DNA of 64,000 bases. It comes from Clostridium sp. chh4-2 (GTDB lineage Bacteria; Bacillota; Clostridia; Lachnospirales; Lachnospiraceae). The position numbers and the translations under genes are program-made. The notes under the pieces are model-generated. The model was not told the origin of the DNA, ran no database searches, and saw nothing but the letters and a program-made list of their open reading frames with translations. The DNA lies in NCBI RefSeq assembly GCF_002899675.1, contig NZ_PKUU01000006.1:1-64000 (forward strand). The letters run 5' to 3'. Below, in pieces: positions 8,339 to 16,227 of the stretch. Positions within the stretch are counted from its first letter, which is position 1; each line of letters begins with the position of its first letter.

Positions 8339-8597
8339 AATTTATGGAACCATGATCTGCCCGGACTGTGAGGCGCTGAAAAAACGCCTGATGTCGGAAT
8401 GCATTCCCTTTGAGTTTTGTGATTTTTCGGCAGCGACCCAGAACCTGAAGGATTTTTTGAAAATCCGCGACAATCACGCTTATGACAGCCTTTTCGATCC
8501 TGTCCGGGAAGCCGGAGGCGTGGGAATCCCCTGCATCGTTTTGGAAGACGGAACCATAACATTAGATCCTGAAGTTTTATTCACAGAAGAAGATTAA
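8331..8597 (+). CDS. Glutaredoxin-like thiol protein (CPDC)
   Basis: An 88-residue thioredoxin-fold protein with the motif MICPDCEALKKRL at its N-terminus, a glutaredoxin-type CxxC centre. GIPCIVLEDG near residue 64 gives the cis-proline loop expected of the fold, here preceded by Ile rather than Val/Thr. It overlaps the end of the ATPase gene by 8 bases and has its own AGGAGGTAACGCC site, so it is an operon member. Its job beside a NitT/TauT transporter is unclear; it could reduce the imported compound or keep a Cys-containing component active. A strong terminator follows. Confidence 0.85.
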   Translation: MIKIYGTMICPDCEALKKRLMSECIPFEFCDFSAATQNLKDFLKIRDNHAYDSLFDPVREAGGVGIPCIVLEDGTITLDPEVLFTEED

Positions 8598-8606
8598 TAG
8601 AAGCGA

Positions 8607-8668
8607 AAAAAGGAACCTTGATTCTTCCGGCATATCACAGCCATGGAAAAATCAAGGTTCCTTTTTTG
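8607..8668. terminator. Bidirectional intrinsic terminator
   Basis: A long stem of about 16-18 base pairs (AAAGGAACCTTGATT with its reverse complement at 8651-8664) followed by TTTTTT on the plus strand and preceded by AAAAAA. It can end both the ABC/thiol operon and the convergent flotillin gene. Confidence 0.9.
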
Positions 8669-8711
8669 TTTAGATTCGAGGGCAAGACCTTTTGACACCC
8701 CAATCTGTTTA

Positions 8712-10256
8712 TTAAATAACTACATCTCCGTCAGCTTTGTTTTCCTCTTCACCCATGGCCTGCTTTAACAGCTCAGCCTGGTCCTGAGTCATCCCTGTAA
8801 GTTCAACTTTGCGGTTTACCTTAGCATCATAGGTATCGGCTCTCATAATATCCGCAAGATCCACGCCTGTCGCCTCTTTCATGGATGCGAACAGTTTAGC
8901 CATAACGATTGGCACATTGCCTGCCACCGTATTCATGCCGCTGTCGTCTCCGCCGCCTCCGATGATGGTAATCTTATCAATCTTAGCAAGAGGTTCTGCG
9001 ATCTTGCCTGCGATATCGGGAAGAACCTGAATCATCATCTCTGCCATAGCAGCCTTATTGTACTTCTGGTACGCTTCTGCTTTCTTCTCCATACCTTCCG
9101 CTTCTGCCAGCGCTTTGGCCTGAATAGCCGCCGCTTCTGCCTCACCTTTTGCCCGGATACCTTCCGCTTCCTGCTTCATGGTGTAAACCTGGGCATCCGC
9201 CTGGGCTTTCTTGGCTTCCGCTTCTTTTTCCAGCTCAAACTTCTTAGCTTCCGCTTCCTTCTGGCGTTTATAGAGATCTGCATCCGCTTTCTGCTGCTCT
9301 GCGAACTTATCCGCCTCGGCCTGTTTCTTAATCTGAGCTTCCAGCGCTTTTTCCTTAACTTCTACTTCACGCGCCTTCAATTCAACCTCGCGCTCCTGAC
9401 GGGCGATGTCGGCGTTGATTGTTGCAGTCTCAATGCTCTTTCTCTGTTCCTGCTTCTGGATATCATATGCTGCATCCGCTTCGGCCTGTTTGGTATCCGC
9501 GGTCTTTTTCAGCTCTGCCCGTTTGATCTCCAATTCATTATTTCTCTTAGCGATCTCTGTCTGGGCGTCTACTCTGGCATCATTGGAATCCTTATCCGCT
9601 TTGGCCTGGGCGATGGCCACATCTCTGTCGGCCTCTGCCTTTGCGATGCTGGCGTCCTTCTTAATCTTCGCCGTGTTGTCCATACCGAGGTCTTCAATCA
9701 AGCCGTTTTTATCCATAACGTTCTGGATGTTGCAGGAGAGGATCTCAATACCCAGCTTCTCCATATCGACTTTCGCCTTAGACTGAACCTGATTACCAAA
9801 TTCGTCCCTGTTATTATTGATATCCTTCAGGGAAATGGTGCCGATAATCTCTCTCATGTTACCCTGAAGAGAATCCTGAAGGTCATTCACAATATCCTGG
9901 GTTCCTTTGTTCAGGAAGTTGGTCATAGCCAGTTTCATCTTCTGGGGCTCTGTGCTCACCCTCACCTTAACGACTGCATCCACTTTGATGTTAATGAAAT
10001 CCAGGGTCGGAATAAAATCGTCCGTCTTCACATCGATTGTAACCTGGCGCAGCATCAGCTTATCCATTCGTTCCAGATAAGGAATCATAATTCCTGCCCG
10101 CCCTATGAGCACTTTAGGCTCCTTCTTCAGACCGGATATAATGTACGCCACATCCGGCGGCGCTTTCTTGTACCCAATTGCCATAATGAGAATAAATAAG
10201 AAGACAATTACAGCAACTACAATGACACCAATGTAACCTGCCAACAGCTCTAACAT
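8712..10256 (-). CDS. floT: Flotillin-like membrane scaffold protein
   Basis: A 514-residue flotillin of the SPFH superfamily, expected to organise functional membrane microdomains. A single hydrophobic anchor spans about residues 8-27. The SPFH domain follows (about 30-215), then a long Ala/Glu/Lys-rich coiled coil (about 205-400) with repeated EAEAKK-type heptads, and a C-terminal region containing KITIIGGGGDDSG. Length and order match bacterial FloT. Start: ATG preceded by GAGGTAGTGGT. No NfeD-family partner is adjacent, although one often is, so it appears to be a single-gene transcript ending at the shared terminator. Confidence 0.92.
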   Translation of the reverse strand: MLELLAGYIGVIVVAVIVFLFILIMAIGYKKAPPDVAYIISGLKKEPKVLIGRAGIMIPYLERMDKLMLRQVTIDVKTDDFIPTLDFINIKVDAVVKVRVSTEPQKMKLAMTNFLNKGTQDIVNDLQDSLQGNMREIIGTISLKDINNNRDEFGNQVQSKAKVDMEKLGIEILSCNIQNVMDKNGLIEDLGMDNTAKIKKDASIAKAEADRDVAIAQAKADKDSNDARVDAQTEIAKRNNELEIKRAELKKTADTKQAEADAAYDIQKQEQRKSIETATINADIARQEREVELKAREVEVKEKALEAQIKKQAEADKFAEQQKADADLYKRQKEAEAKKFELEKEAEAKKAQADAQVYTMKQEAEGIRAKGEAEAAAIQAKALAEAEGMEKKAEAYQKYNKAAMAEMMIQVLPDIAGKIAEPLAKIDKITIIGGGGDDSGMNTVAGNVPIVMAKLFASMKEATGVDLADIMRADTYDAKVNRKVELTGMTQDQAELLKQAMGEEENKADGDVVI

Positions 10257-10484
10257 ACCACTACCTCACTTTCCCCTTAATCTTTTATTTTTTTCTATTA
10301 TATTCCATTTATTTTCAATTTTTTTGACTTTTTCCTTACTATTTTCATAAATATTACGACTTTCGACATTTTTACCTGAAAATGTACACGATATGAAGAA
10401 TTTAACCATGCAGGCCATAAATTCCGAATTGCCGTGAACAGTAACCAGCTCAATAATCCACTCAATAATTCCATAAAAAAATGC

Positions 10485-10513
10485 TTGTATATTTTTCAAT
10501 CTCCGTTTATAAT
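10485..10513 (+). promoter_or_regulatory. Promoter of tRNA-Ala
   Basis: TTGTAT (10485-10490), 17 bases, TATAAT (10508-10513), ending 12 bases before the mature tRNA 5' end. Confidence 0.75.
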
Positions 10514-10525
10514 AGCTTTATTAGC

Positions 10526-10598
10526 GGGGCATTAGCGCAGCTGGGAGCGCGTTTGAATGGCATTCAAGAGGTCGTGGGTTCGAATCCCATATGCTCCA
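10526..10598 (+). tRNA. tRNA-Ala (GGC)
   Basis: Cloverleaf with acceptor GGGGCAT/ATGCTCC, D arm GCGC-GCGC, anticodon stem TTTGA/TCAAG around loop ATGGCAT (anticodon GGC), T arm GTGGG-TTCGAAT-CCCAT and discriminator A. CCA is not encoded. Confidence 0.93.
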
Positions 10599-10602
10599 TG
10601 AA

Positions 10603-10635
10603 AAAAACACAAGGCCGTGGGTCTTGTGTTTTTAT
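10603..10635 (+). terminator. Intrinsic terminator after tRNA-Ala
   Basis: AAACACAAG at 10605-10613 pairs with CTTGTGTTT at 10623-10631, followed by a T-rich run. It lies between the tRNA and the small gene at 10664. Confidence 0.8.
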
Positions 10636-10663
10636 TATATTAGGAAAGAGGAGGAGGAATTAC

Positions 10664-10912
10664 ATGTTTTTCAAAAAAGAAGTCTATGTATCCACTAAAA
10701 TGGAGGATTATGTAAAAGCCAAACAGGCGCTCCAAAATGCAGGCATTTCATACGACATCAAAATCCGCAACACCGGTTCCACAAGCAGCCGCGCCAGACA
10801 GACCATGGGAAGATTCGGAGAACAGCCCCACTTGGAAACCTTCTACTACATCTATGTCTCTCCCAAAGATGCGGAAGCCGCCGCCTATGTCTTAAACAAA
10901 ATCCGCCGTTAA
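10664..10912 (+). CDS. Small conserved protein, DUF2007-like (uncertain)
   Basis: An 82-residue soluble protein starting MFFKKEVYVST, with AGAGGAGGAGGAATTAC directly upstream, which decides the start; the longer frame runs through the tRNA gene and is not real. The pattern (a beta strand, a helix EDYVKAKQALQNAGISYDI, later YIYVSPKDAEAAAYVLNKI) suggests a small alpha/beta fold of two beta-alpha units, reminiscent of DUF2007 'putative signal transducing' proteins. No catalytic motif is apparent. It is downstream of the tRNA-Ala terminator, so it may depend on read-through or on a promoter I did not find. Confidence 0.65.
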   Translation: MFFKKEVYVSTKMEDYVKAKQALQNAGISYDIKIRNTGSTSSRARQTMGRFGEQPHLETFYYIYVSPKDAEAAAYVLNKIRR

Positions 10913-10962
10913 CTCCGTCCCCTTGATTTATTTTTAAAATTTTCTCTTACATTTTAAAATAA

Positions 10963-11274
10963 CTACAAAATTTTCACAGCCGTCCCATAGGCCATCACTT
11001 CTGCCGCTCCCTGAGCAACCGAACTGCTGTTATACCGAACCGCCACGACCGCATCTGCGCCCAAAGCATTGGCCTGACTGATCATTCTCTCCGTAGCCAG
11101 TTCCCTGGCTTTTTCCATCATCTCATTGTATGAGGTTAATTCACCGCCCACAAGAGTTTTAAAGCTGTTCATAATATCTTTTCCGGCGTGAACCGTCATA
11201 ATGCTGGAACCTTTCACCAAACCCAGCATCTCGATTTTCTTTCCACTGATATCTTCCGTTGTAACAAGCAGCAT
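10963..11274 (-). CDS. YbjQ/UPF0145 family protein
   Basis: A 103-residue heavy-metal-binding-like domain protein. Recognised by the opening LLVTTEDISGKKIEMLGLVKG, the central YNEMMEKARELATERM helix and the ALGADAVVAVRYNSSSV strand typical of YbjQ (DUF74). These proteins form pentamers and their function is unknown. The start has TAGGAGGATACGATT before the ATG. It lies 17 bases after the oxidoreductase gene and may be cotranscribed with it. Confidence 0.9.
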   Translation of the reverse strand: MLLVTTEDISGKKIEMLGLVKGSSIMTVHAGKDIMNSFKTLVGGELTSYNEMMEKARELATERMISQANALGADAVVAVRYNSSSVAQGAAEVMAYGTAVKIL

Positions 11275-11291
11275 AATCGTATCCTCCTAAT

Positions 11292-12413
11292 CTATTTTTC
11301 TATCCTTTTCGCTTGATCCAGATACCGTTCATATTCTTCGGCATCCAAAGGCAGCGTTACCTTTTGTCCTTTCCAGGCGGAAAGATAAGCGGCGTTTGCC
11401 AGCTCCATCGCCCTCTCCCCTTCACATCCCTGGGCAATCAGGCTCTCTTTTCCCAAAACAGCCTGCGTAAAGTTCCTCAGCATGAGAATATATGGTTTTT
11501 CCTCATCCATCTCCTCATATTCGGATGTTTCTAACGTACTGTGCAGTTCCTGAATGCTTGTAACCTTTGCATTCTTCGCATAATCATTCATATCCGCATG
11601 GTAGCTGCAGACCTCCAGGCGGGCTCCCGTCAGCACTGCCCGCCCCTTGGTTCCAACCACCTCGAGCACATCCTCTCCGGTGGGCTCCCCGGTGGTCATG
11701 AAAAATGATCCCGTCATGCCGTTTTCATATTCCATAATCATGGAAGCTTCGTCGTCCACCGTAAAATCATTATATTTACCAAACGGTATGTAGGCGTAAA
11801 TGGACTTTGGCATGCCGAACAGCCACTGCCATATATCCAGGGAATGCTGCCCCTGATTGATCAGCATTCCGCCATTTTCACCGTTCCAACTGCTCCTCCA
11901 GGAACAGGATTTGTGATAATATTGGGTGCGGAAGGAAGTGACATCCTTTGCGGTCACTCTCTTCAGCTCCCCAAGGCATCCTGAGACAATCAATTCTTTA
12001 AGCGCCATGTATTTCGGATAAGATCTGCGATGAAACATCATGGAATAAACCGTTTGGGCCTCATGGGCCGCCGCTCCCATAAGCCTGGCCTCCTTAACGG
12101 AAATTCCGGCCGGCTTATCACAAAGCACATGCTTTCCCTCTGCCAGCGCCCGGGTCGTATACTCCAAATGGCTGGTATGCGGAGACGCGACGATAACCGC
12201 ATCAAATTCCTCTGTTTTGGCAAACATCTCGTCAATGGTTCCATAGATTTTGATCTGTCCGCCCAGGTTTTCCCGTATCCACTGATGGCTTTCCCTGCTT
12301 CTGGCACAGATTCCGACAAGCTCCATACCCGGAACCAATCCGTTACTGATAAAACCCGCATATTTTCTGCCGATAGCTCCGATTCCAACCAAAACAACCT
12401 TAACCTGTTTCAT
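11292..12413 (-). CDS. Gfo/Idh/MocA-family oxidoreductase
   Basis: A 373-residue NAD(P)-dependent oxidoreductase, probably acting on a sugar, inositol or related polyol. The N-terminal Rossmann fold shows VVLVGIGAIGRKYAG, and the family's EKP-type segment appears as LCDKPAGIS near residue 96. The C-terminal alpha/beta domain carries NGGMLINQGQHSLD with the usual active-site His region. I chose the ATG at 12413 because AAGGAG lies 8 bases upstream; a GTG two codons earlier is possible. No transporter or sugar genes adjoin it, so the substrate is open. Confidence 0.88.
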   Translation of the reverse strand: MKQVKVVLVGIGAIGRKYAGFISNGLVPGMELVGICARSRESHQWIRENLGGQIKIYGTIDEMFAKTEEFDAVIVASPHTSHLEYTTRALAEGKHVLCDKPAGISVKEARLMGAAAHEAQTVYSMMFHRRSYPKYMALKELIVSGCLGELKRVTAKDVTSFRTQYYHKSCSWRSSWNGENGGMLINQGQHSLDIWQWLFGMPKSIYAYIPFGKYNDFTVDDEASMIMEYENGMTGSFFMTTGEPTGEDVLEVVGTKGRAVLTGARLEVCSYHADMNDYAKNAKVTSIQELHSTLETSEYEEMDEEKPYILMLRNFTQAVLGKESLIAQGCEGERAMELANAAYLSAWKGQKVTLPLDAEEYERYLDQAKRIEK

Positions 12414-12450
12414 GCTCACCTCTCCTTATCCAAAATCTCAGTTCTTTCTC

Positions 12451-12810
12451 TTAAACAATAGCTGCGCCAAATGGCATCAACGCCAGTTTTGCAAATTTAA
12501 ACTGCTGAAGGCCAAATGGTATTCCCACAATCGTGATACAAAGTAAAATTCCGATTAATGCGGATTCCAATGCCAGCGGAATGCCTGATACAATCAGCCA
12601 TACGATATTCAGCAGCAGGGAAACAGCCCCGCCTCCATATACAACTTCTTTTCCAAAGGGGAAAAAGCTGAGCCCCGCAAACTTAAAGCACTGCATTCCT
12701 ACCGGTATACCAACTATTGTAATGCACCAGAGACATCCGGTCAACAGCCAGCTCAGGCCGCTCAAACAACCGCCAAAAATAAACCATAACAAATTTCCTA
12801 AACAGCCCAT
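12451..12810 (-). CDS. YccF domain membrane protein, under a predicted Mn2+ riboswitch
   Basis: A 119-residue hydrophobic protein containing two YccF-type repeats, seen as CITIVGIPVGMQCFKFAGLSFFPFG and CITIVGIPFGLQQFKFAKLALMPFG (each given here in part of the pattern CITIVGIP). It should have about four membrane segments. YccF proteins are widespread and functionally uncharacterised. It follows the 140-residue gene by 18 bases with GAGGTAATGAG upstream, and both lie behind the predicted yybP-ykoY riboswitch at 13340-13483. That context hints at a role in manganese or envelope homeostasis; this is inference. Confidence 0.85.
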   Translation of the reverse strand: MGCLGNLLWFIFGGCLSGLSWLLTGCLWCITIVGIPVGMQCFKFAGLSFFPFGKEVVYGGGAVSLLLNIVWLIVSGIPLALESALIGILLCITIVGIPFGLQQFKFAKLALMPFGAAIV

Positions 12811-12828
12811 CTCATTACCTCCTCATCT

Positions 12829-13251
12829 CTATTCATTCTGCATCCGTTCCAATGCTTCCAATATATGCTTCACCTGATAACAGGCGTCCTCCACCTGGGC
12901 AGACGCATCCTGGATTTTACTTTGAACCATCCAATCGGCGATCAGCCCATCGAAAAAATAATCCGCAAATGTGAGAAAACTGCCGATTTCGATTCCTATA
13001 TTCTCGCCTACCGAAACATCGCTCAATTCCCGTTTAAATTTTCTCAAATCTTCCCTGGCCCGTTCCATACACGCCGCCGCTTCATTGATTTTAGAATGTT
13101 TCATCATGGTGGAAAAGAATCCTCCACCAATCATATCCCAAATACCCCAGTTTCTTGCGCTGGAAAGATACCTTCCGGCCTCTTCCAAACTTGCAAGAGC
13201 GATTTGTCCTGCCATGACTGCCTCTCTGATTTCAATTTCATCTCTGTTCAT
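12829..13251 (-). CDS. Hypothetical helical protein (140 aa), first gene after the riboswitch
   Basis: I do not recognise this family. The 140-residue product is soluble and largely helical: an N-terminal helix (IREAVMAGQIALASLEEAG), a Gly-rich turn (WDMIGGGFFSTMMKHSKI), a charged helix (ACMERAREDLRKFKREL) and a C-terminal amphipathic region ending in KHILEALERMQNE. The ATG has GGAGAATTTGT upstream, though the spacing is long. It is the first gene after the riboswitch and shares a transcript with yccF. Having an Mn2+-type leader before a non-transporter gene is unusual. Confidence 0.8.
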   Translation of the reverse strand: MNRDEIEIREAVMAGQIALASLEEAGRYLSSARNWGIWDMIGGGFFSTMMKHSKINEAAACMERAREDLRKFKRELSDVSVGENIGIEIGSFLTFADYFFDGLIADWMVQSKIQDASAQVEDACYQVKHILEALERMQNE

Positions 13252-13339
13252 ACAAATTCTCCTTTCCGCCTCTTGGGCAATTAAGCCTGTGGCAGCAGAT
13301 TTTGTTTTGGAACTTTCCGTATCATAGAATCCCGATACT

Positions 13340-13483
13340 AAAAAAGACCCTTATCATGACATCACTGCCACAATAAAAGTCTTGCGCTTCTCATTTGATA
13401 CGGATAAGAAAGTTACATGATTCCCTTCCTATCGGCTGACGGTTTCAAACCCACCTTTCGGTGTTTGGCTACTCCCTTTTATT
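13340..13483 (-). promoter_or_regulatory. yybP-ykoY (Mn2+) riboswitch with terminator
   Basis: Read on the minus strand. P1 is AATAAAAG (13483-13476) with CTTTTATT (13379-13372). Inside it, GGGAGTAGC follows the 5' strand and GCGCAAGA precedes the 3' strand, matching the AGGGGAGUAGC and CAAGACCUUU ends of the yybP-ykoY class; CCGTCAG recalls its inner CGUCA. A hairpin (CAAAC...GTTTG) and a second stem (GATAGGAAGG with CTTTCTTATC) fill the junction. The P1 3' strand is also the 5' strand of a terminator ending GGGTCTTTTTT (to 13340), so ligand binding should favour read-through. Class assignment is by memory of the consensus. Confidence 0.72.
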
Positions 13484-13494
13484 TGCTTATTTAT

Positions 13495-13523
13495 ATTTTA
13501 AGATATTTTTGTTTTCCTGTCAA
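13495..13523 (-). promoter_or_regulatory. Promoter of the riboswitch/YccF operon
   Basis: On the minus strand TTGACA (13523-13518), 17 bases, TAAAAT (13500-13495). The predicted start lies about 5 bases before the riboswitch P1 stem. Confidence 0.85.
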
Positions 13524-13539
13524 AGACCTTTTCCTTACA

Positions 13540-13826
13540 AATAACTTAATTCGTATCAGTTCAGCCTTCCGATGCCTGTGGCGGCTCCGGCAGTTTCCAT
13601 GGCCTTTCCAGTTCCGGTTTCGGGCATAAGCACTTCTAAACGTGCAGGATTTTCCTAAAAACCAAGGGAAATGCCCAAACTCACTGACGCTCAAACAGGT
13701 GGACATTTCCCTTGAACGAAAAATTCTGCGCGTTAAGAATTGCTAATACCCTGCAAAGTCACAGGAAAGGCCATGGAAACTGCCGGAACCGCCACAGGCA
13801 TCGGAAGGCTGAACTAATAACTTAAT
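13540..13826. mobile_element. MITE-like palindromic element with 11-bp target duplication
   Basis: The direct repeat AATAACTTAAT occurs at 13540-13550 and 13816-13826. Between them lies a ~265-base palindrome. The outer arms, about 49 bases from 13557 (AGTTCAGCCTTCCGATGCC) and their reverse complement ending at 13815, differ at about one base. The middle arms are also complementary but diverged, and an inner stem is AAGGGAAATG/CATTTCCCTT around 13665-13715. No gene is inside. Terminal inverted repeats plus a duplicated target are what a transposed non-autonomous element leaves. Related pieces occur at 16592-16662, 27293-27342 and 52653-52804. Confidence 0.8.
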
Positions 13827-13912
13827 CTAATTAAAATCACTCATTTTATTCCACACATTAGGACATCAAACGGAATAGACTTTACTATAAGAACGAATAA
13901 GAGGTATATATT

Positions 13913-14710
13913 ATGGATTTTGATCCAAATTCACCGGAAACCACCCGGTATACAGCTGTCGATGAGCCTTTAGATCCTGATTTTTCAGTCGATTATACCC
14001 CTGATATAGATCCTGATTTTTCAGTGAGTCCGCCTTATTTTCCAATTATGCCGGATACAGGAACATCTTATCCGCCGGTGATATCATTTTTTCCAAAACC
14101 CGTTATCCCCTGCCTGTACTGCAACGCCATACCAAATGCCGCAGCCTCTGTGCGGTTTTTAAATGCTTCCGTTGGATATAATGCATTTTCCATCTATGTC
14201 AATAACCAATTGCTCACAAATGATTTAAACGATGGAGAGATCACCCAGTACAGCCAGTTCACTCCCGGCTATATAACCATTACGGTTATGGGAAATAACG
14301 GCTATATATACATCCAAAAATCCATGTCGGCCGTGGCCGGTATGACAACCTTTGCTATCGTCAATACGGCCTCAGGCCTGGATCTGGTTTCCATCACCGA
14401 TTCTCCGTGCACTACACCTAACTTTACCGCCTGTTTCCGTGTCTGCAATCTGGCATTTTACACAGGGCCGGTCAATGTGGTGATGAACAACCTGACCTTT
14501 ACAAACGTTAAGTTTGCAGAACCGGCTTCCTTCAGCAAAGTACGCCCCGGCAGCTATCCGGTCTCCGTTTATCAAAGCCGCAGACCGGAACTTGCGCTTG
14601 TAACAACCTATGTAAATCTGAATGTAAACAGAATCTATACGCTTTATGTCCTCAACTGGAATACCAGCGCCGATACGGTGCGCACGCTTCTTGTGGAAGA
14701 CAGAGGCTGA
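13913..14710 (+). CDS. DUF4397-domain protein
   Basis: A 265-residue protein without a signal peptide. The acidic/Pro-rich N-terminus carries two DPDFSV repeats (residues ~22-45). Two DUF4397-type beta domains follow, about 75-165 (ASVRFLNASVGYNAFSIYVN) and 170-262 (ACFRVCNLAFYTGPVNVVMN). Four Cys residues lie near the domain starts. Family members in Firmicutes are often surface or spore associated; a spore-coat role would fit the neighbouring Spo0A-type gene but is unproven. The start is preceded by AAGAGGTATATATT, a fair ribosome site. Confidence 0.82.
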   Translation: MDFDPNSPETTRYTAVDEPLDPDFSVDYTPDIDPDFSVSPPYFPIMPDTGTSYPPVISFFPKPVIPCLYCNAIPNAAASVRFLNASVGYNAFSIYVNNQLLTNDLNDGEITQYSQFTPGYITITVMGNNGYIYIQKSMSAVAGMTTFAIVNTASGLDLVSITDSPCTTPNFTACFRVCNLAFYTGPVNVVMNNLTFTNVKFAEPASFSKVRPGSYPVSVYQSRRPELALVTTYVNLNVNRIYTLYVLNWNTSADTVRTLLVEDRG

Positions 14711-14724
14711 TTCATCGATCCGCT

Positions 14725-14760
14725 AAATGCCGCCGGTTTTCTTTATGACTGGCGGCATTT
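14725..14760. terminator. Convergent hairpin between DUF4397 and Spo0A-C genes
   Basis: AAATGCCGCC at 14725-14734 pairs with GGCGGCATTT at 14751-14760. It overlaps the last codons of the minus-strand gene. T-runs are poor on both strands, so termination efficiency is uncertain. Confidence 0.5.
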
Positions 14761-15252
14761 ATCTAAAAAGCGAAGGGATTCCGTTAAACTGGCGATAAAG
14801 GAACTATTGGTTGGCTTTTCCATGTTCACTCCTCTTAAAATACAATAGTAAAGCTCCTTATTCCCCCTCTCCCATATCACGTCAATGCAGTGTCTGATCG
14901 CCCGTTCCACACTGGCTACCGTGGTGTGATATTCCCTGGCAATATCGGGATACACCATCTTTGTCACATGATACAATACGGTAGGATCCCAATAGCCCAT
15001 TTCAATTGCTCTCTTCAAATACGAATATCCGCAGAGATTGGGTGACAAGCCTAAATTATTTAAAAGAATCATAATTTTCGCTGTCAGCTGATTATCCTCA
15101 TCTAAAAAAATACGTTCTTTCAGCAGCGTATACCAGCACGGCGTCATACTGCCATTCGGAATAAACTCTGCTTTTTTCTCTTTGCAGCTCATCAGCGTAA
15201 CTTCCAACCGGTACTCATTTGTTAGAATTAATTGAAATGCCTGATAATCCAT
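14743..15252 (-). CDS. Stand-alone Spo0A C-terminal-type DNA-binding protein
   Basis: A 169-residue protein whose residues ~55-145 resemble the Spo0A effector domain: LLNNLGLSPNLCGYSYLKRA, then YPDIAREYHTTVASVERAIR, the recognition-helix region, then HCIDVIWERGN. The receiver domain of Spo0A is missing and is replaced by about 50 unrelated residues. Such orphan Spo0A-C proteins occur in Lachnospiraceae and are presumably transcription regulators not controlled by phosphorylation. It is divergent from the XRE/S24-like gene at 15378. The ATG has CGAGGAGTATAAC upstream. Confidence 0.82.
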   Translation of the reverse strand: MDYQAFQLILTNEYRLEVTLMSCKEKKAEFIPNGSMTPCWYTLLKERIFLDEDNQLTAKIMILLNNLGLSPNLCGYSYLKRAIEMGYWDPTVLYHVTKMVYPDIAREYHTTVASVERAIRHCIDVIWERGNKELYYCILRGVNMEKPTNSSFIASLTESLRFLDKCRQS

Positions 15253-15377
15253 GTTATACTCCTCGTTATAAATTGTTACATTTTTCGTTTATCTTTATAT
15301 TATTATATATTTTTGTAACCATTAAAACAAGAAAGCTATGTTACGTAAACTTTCCAAATTTGGAACGGAGAGATCAA

Positions 15378-16094
15378 ATGAATTATCAGAAACTAAAAAA
15401 AATCATGAATTCTCGCGATTATACCTATGAGGATCTGTCACATTTGAGCAACATTCCCATGAGCACTCTGACTAAAATCGGAAGCGGAATTACGACCAAT
15501 CCCGGTTACGATACCATGCTTGCCATCGCCGAAGCGCTAAATTGTTCTTTGGATGAATTTTCCGACCGGAAGCCGCTGGTACCCTATGATTTAGAAGAGT
15601 ATGTCCATCGGTTCAACCAGCTTCCATCCTGTCACCAGGAATACATAAAATATGTAATCAATACAGAATATGACCGGCAGCTCTATCTTTCCTCAAAGGA
15701 TAAAATTTCCCTGCAGTGTTTTGAATTTACAAACATTGTGGATGGACTGGCCGATTACGAAAGCCGAAAGATTGGTCCGGTGACAATAGACCGTAATTAT
15801 CTCTCAGAAGCATGCACCTTCTGTGTCCTTCTGAAAACCAATGTACTGAGCCCTAAGTTTTTCAAAAATTCCCTGTTGGGTTTTCACTATGATGACGCCT
15901 GCTATCCGAAACAGGGAGAGATCTGGATTATCCGCCTTACTAACGGTTATCTTTATATAGGCAGATACTATAAAAGCAAAGATATCATTCTGCTAAAGGC
16001 CTTAAACGGCACTATCGAGGATATAAATCTGTCCAATCATTTAAGATATAAGAGAATTGGTAAATTTCTTGGCCTTTTAAGGGCGCCTTCCTAA
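15378..16094 (+). CDS. XRE-family regulator with S24-like C-terminal domain
   Basis: A 238-residue DNA-binding protein. The N-terminal helix-turn-helix (residues ~1-62) is NYQKLKKIMNSRDYTYEDLS then PMSTLTKIGSG and YDTMLAIAEALNCSLDEF, a Cro/CI-type fold. The C-terminal part (about 140-238) includes KQGEIWIIRLTNGYLYIGRY, which looks like the beta-rich LexA/CI (S24) domain. The Ser/Lys catalytic pair is not obvious, so self-cleavage is doubtful. I chose the ATG at 15378, with ACGGAGAGATCAA upstream, over a longer frame. It is divergent from the Spo0A-C gene. Confidence 0.82.
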   Translation: MNYQKLKKIMNSRDYTYEDLSHLSNIPMSTLTKIGSGITTNPGYDTMLAIAEALNCSLDEFSDRKPLVPYDLEEYVHRFNQLPSCHQEYIKYVINTEYDRQLYLSSKDKISLQCFEFTNIVDGLADYESRKIGPVTIDRNYLSEACTFCVLLKTNVLSPKFFKNSLLGFHYDDACYPKQGEIWIIRLTNGYLYIGRYYKSKDIILLKALNGTIEDINLSNHLRYKRIGKFLGLLRAPS

Positions 16095-16227
16095 ACTATA
16101 CTTTTATATACCTTTTTTCGTACTTAATAAACATCTTAATTGTTTTTAACAGCTGAAGCAGCCTTGAGGTATGTGATTACAAATATCCAATATGCTTTAC
16201 TTATGGAATCCATGGCGGCAGAAAGAC

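Noticed and set aside
10481-10663. N-terminal extension of the small gene at 10664
   Set aside because: It would be read through tRNA-Ala and its terminator; a strong ribosome site marks the ATG at 10664.
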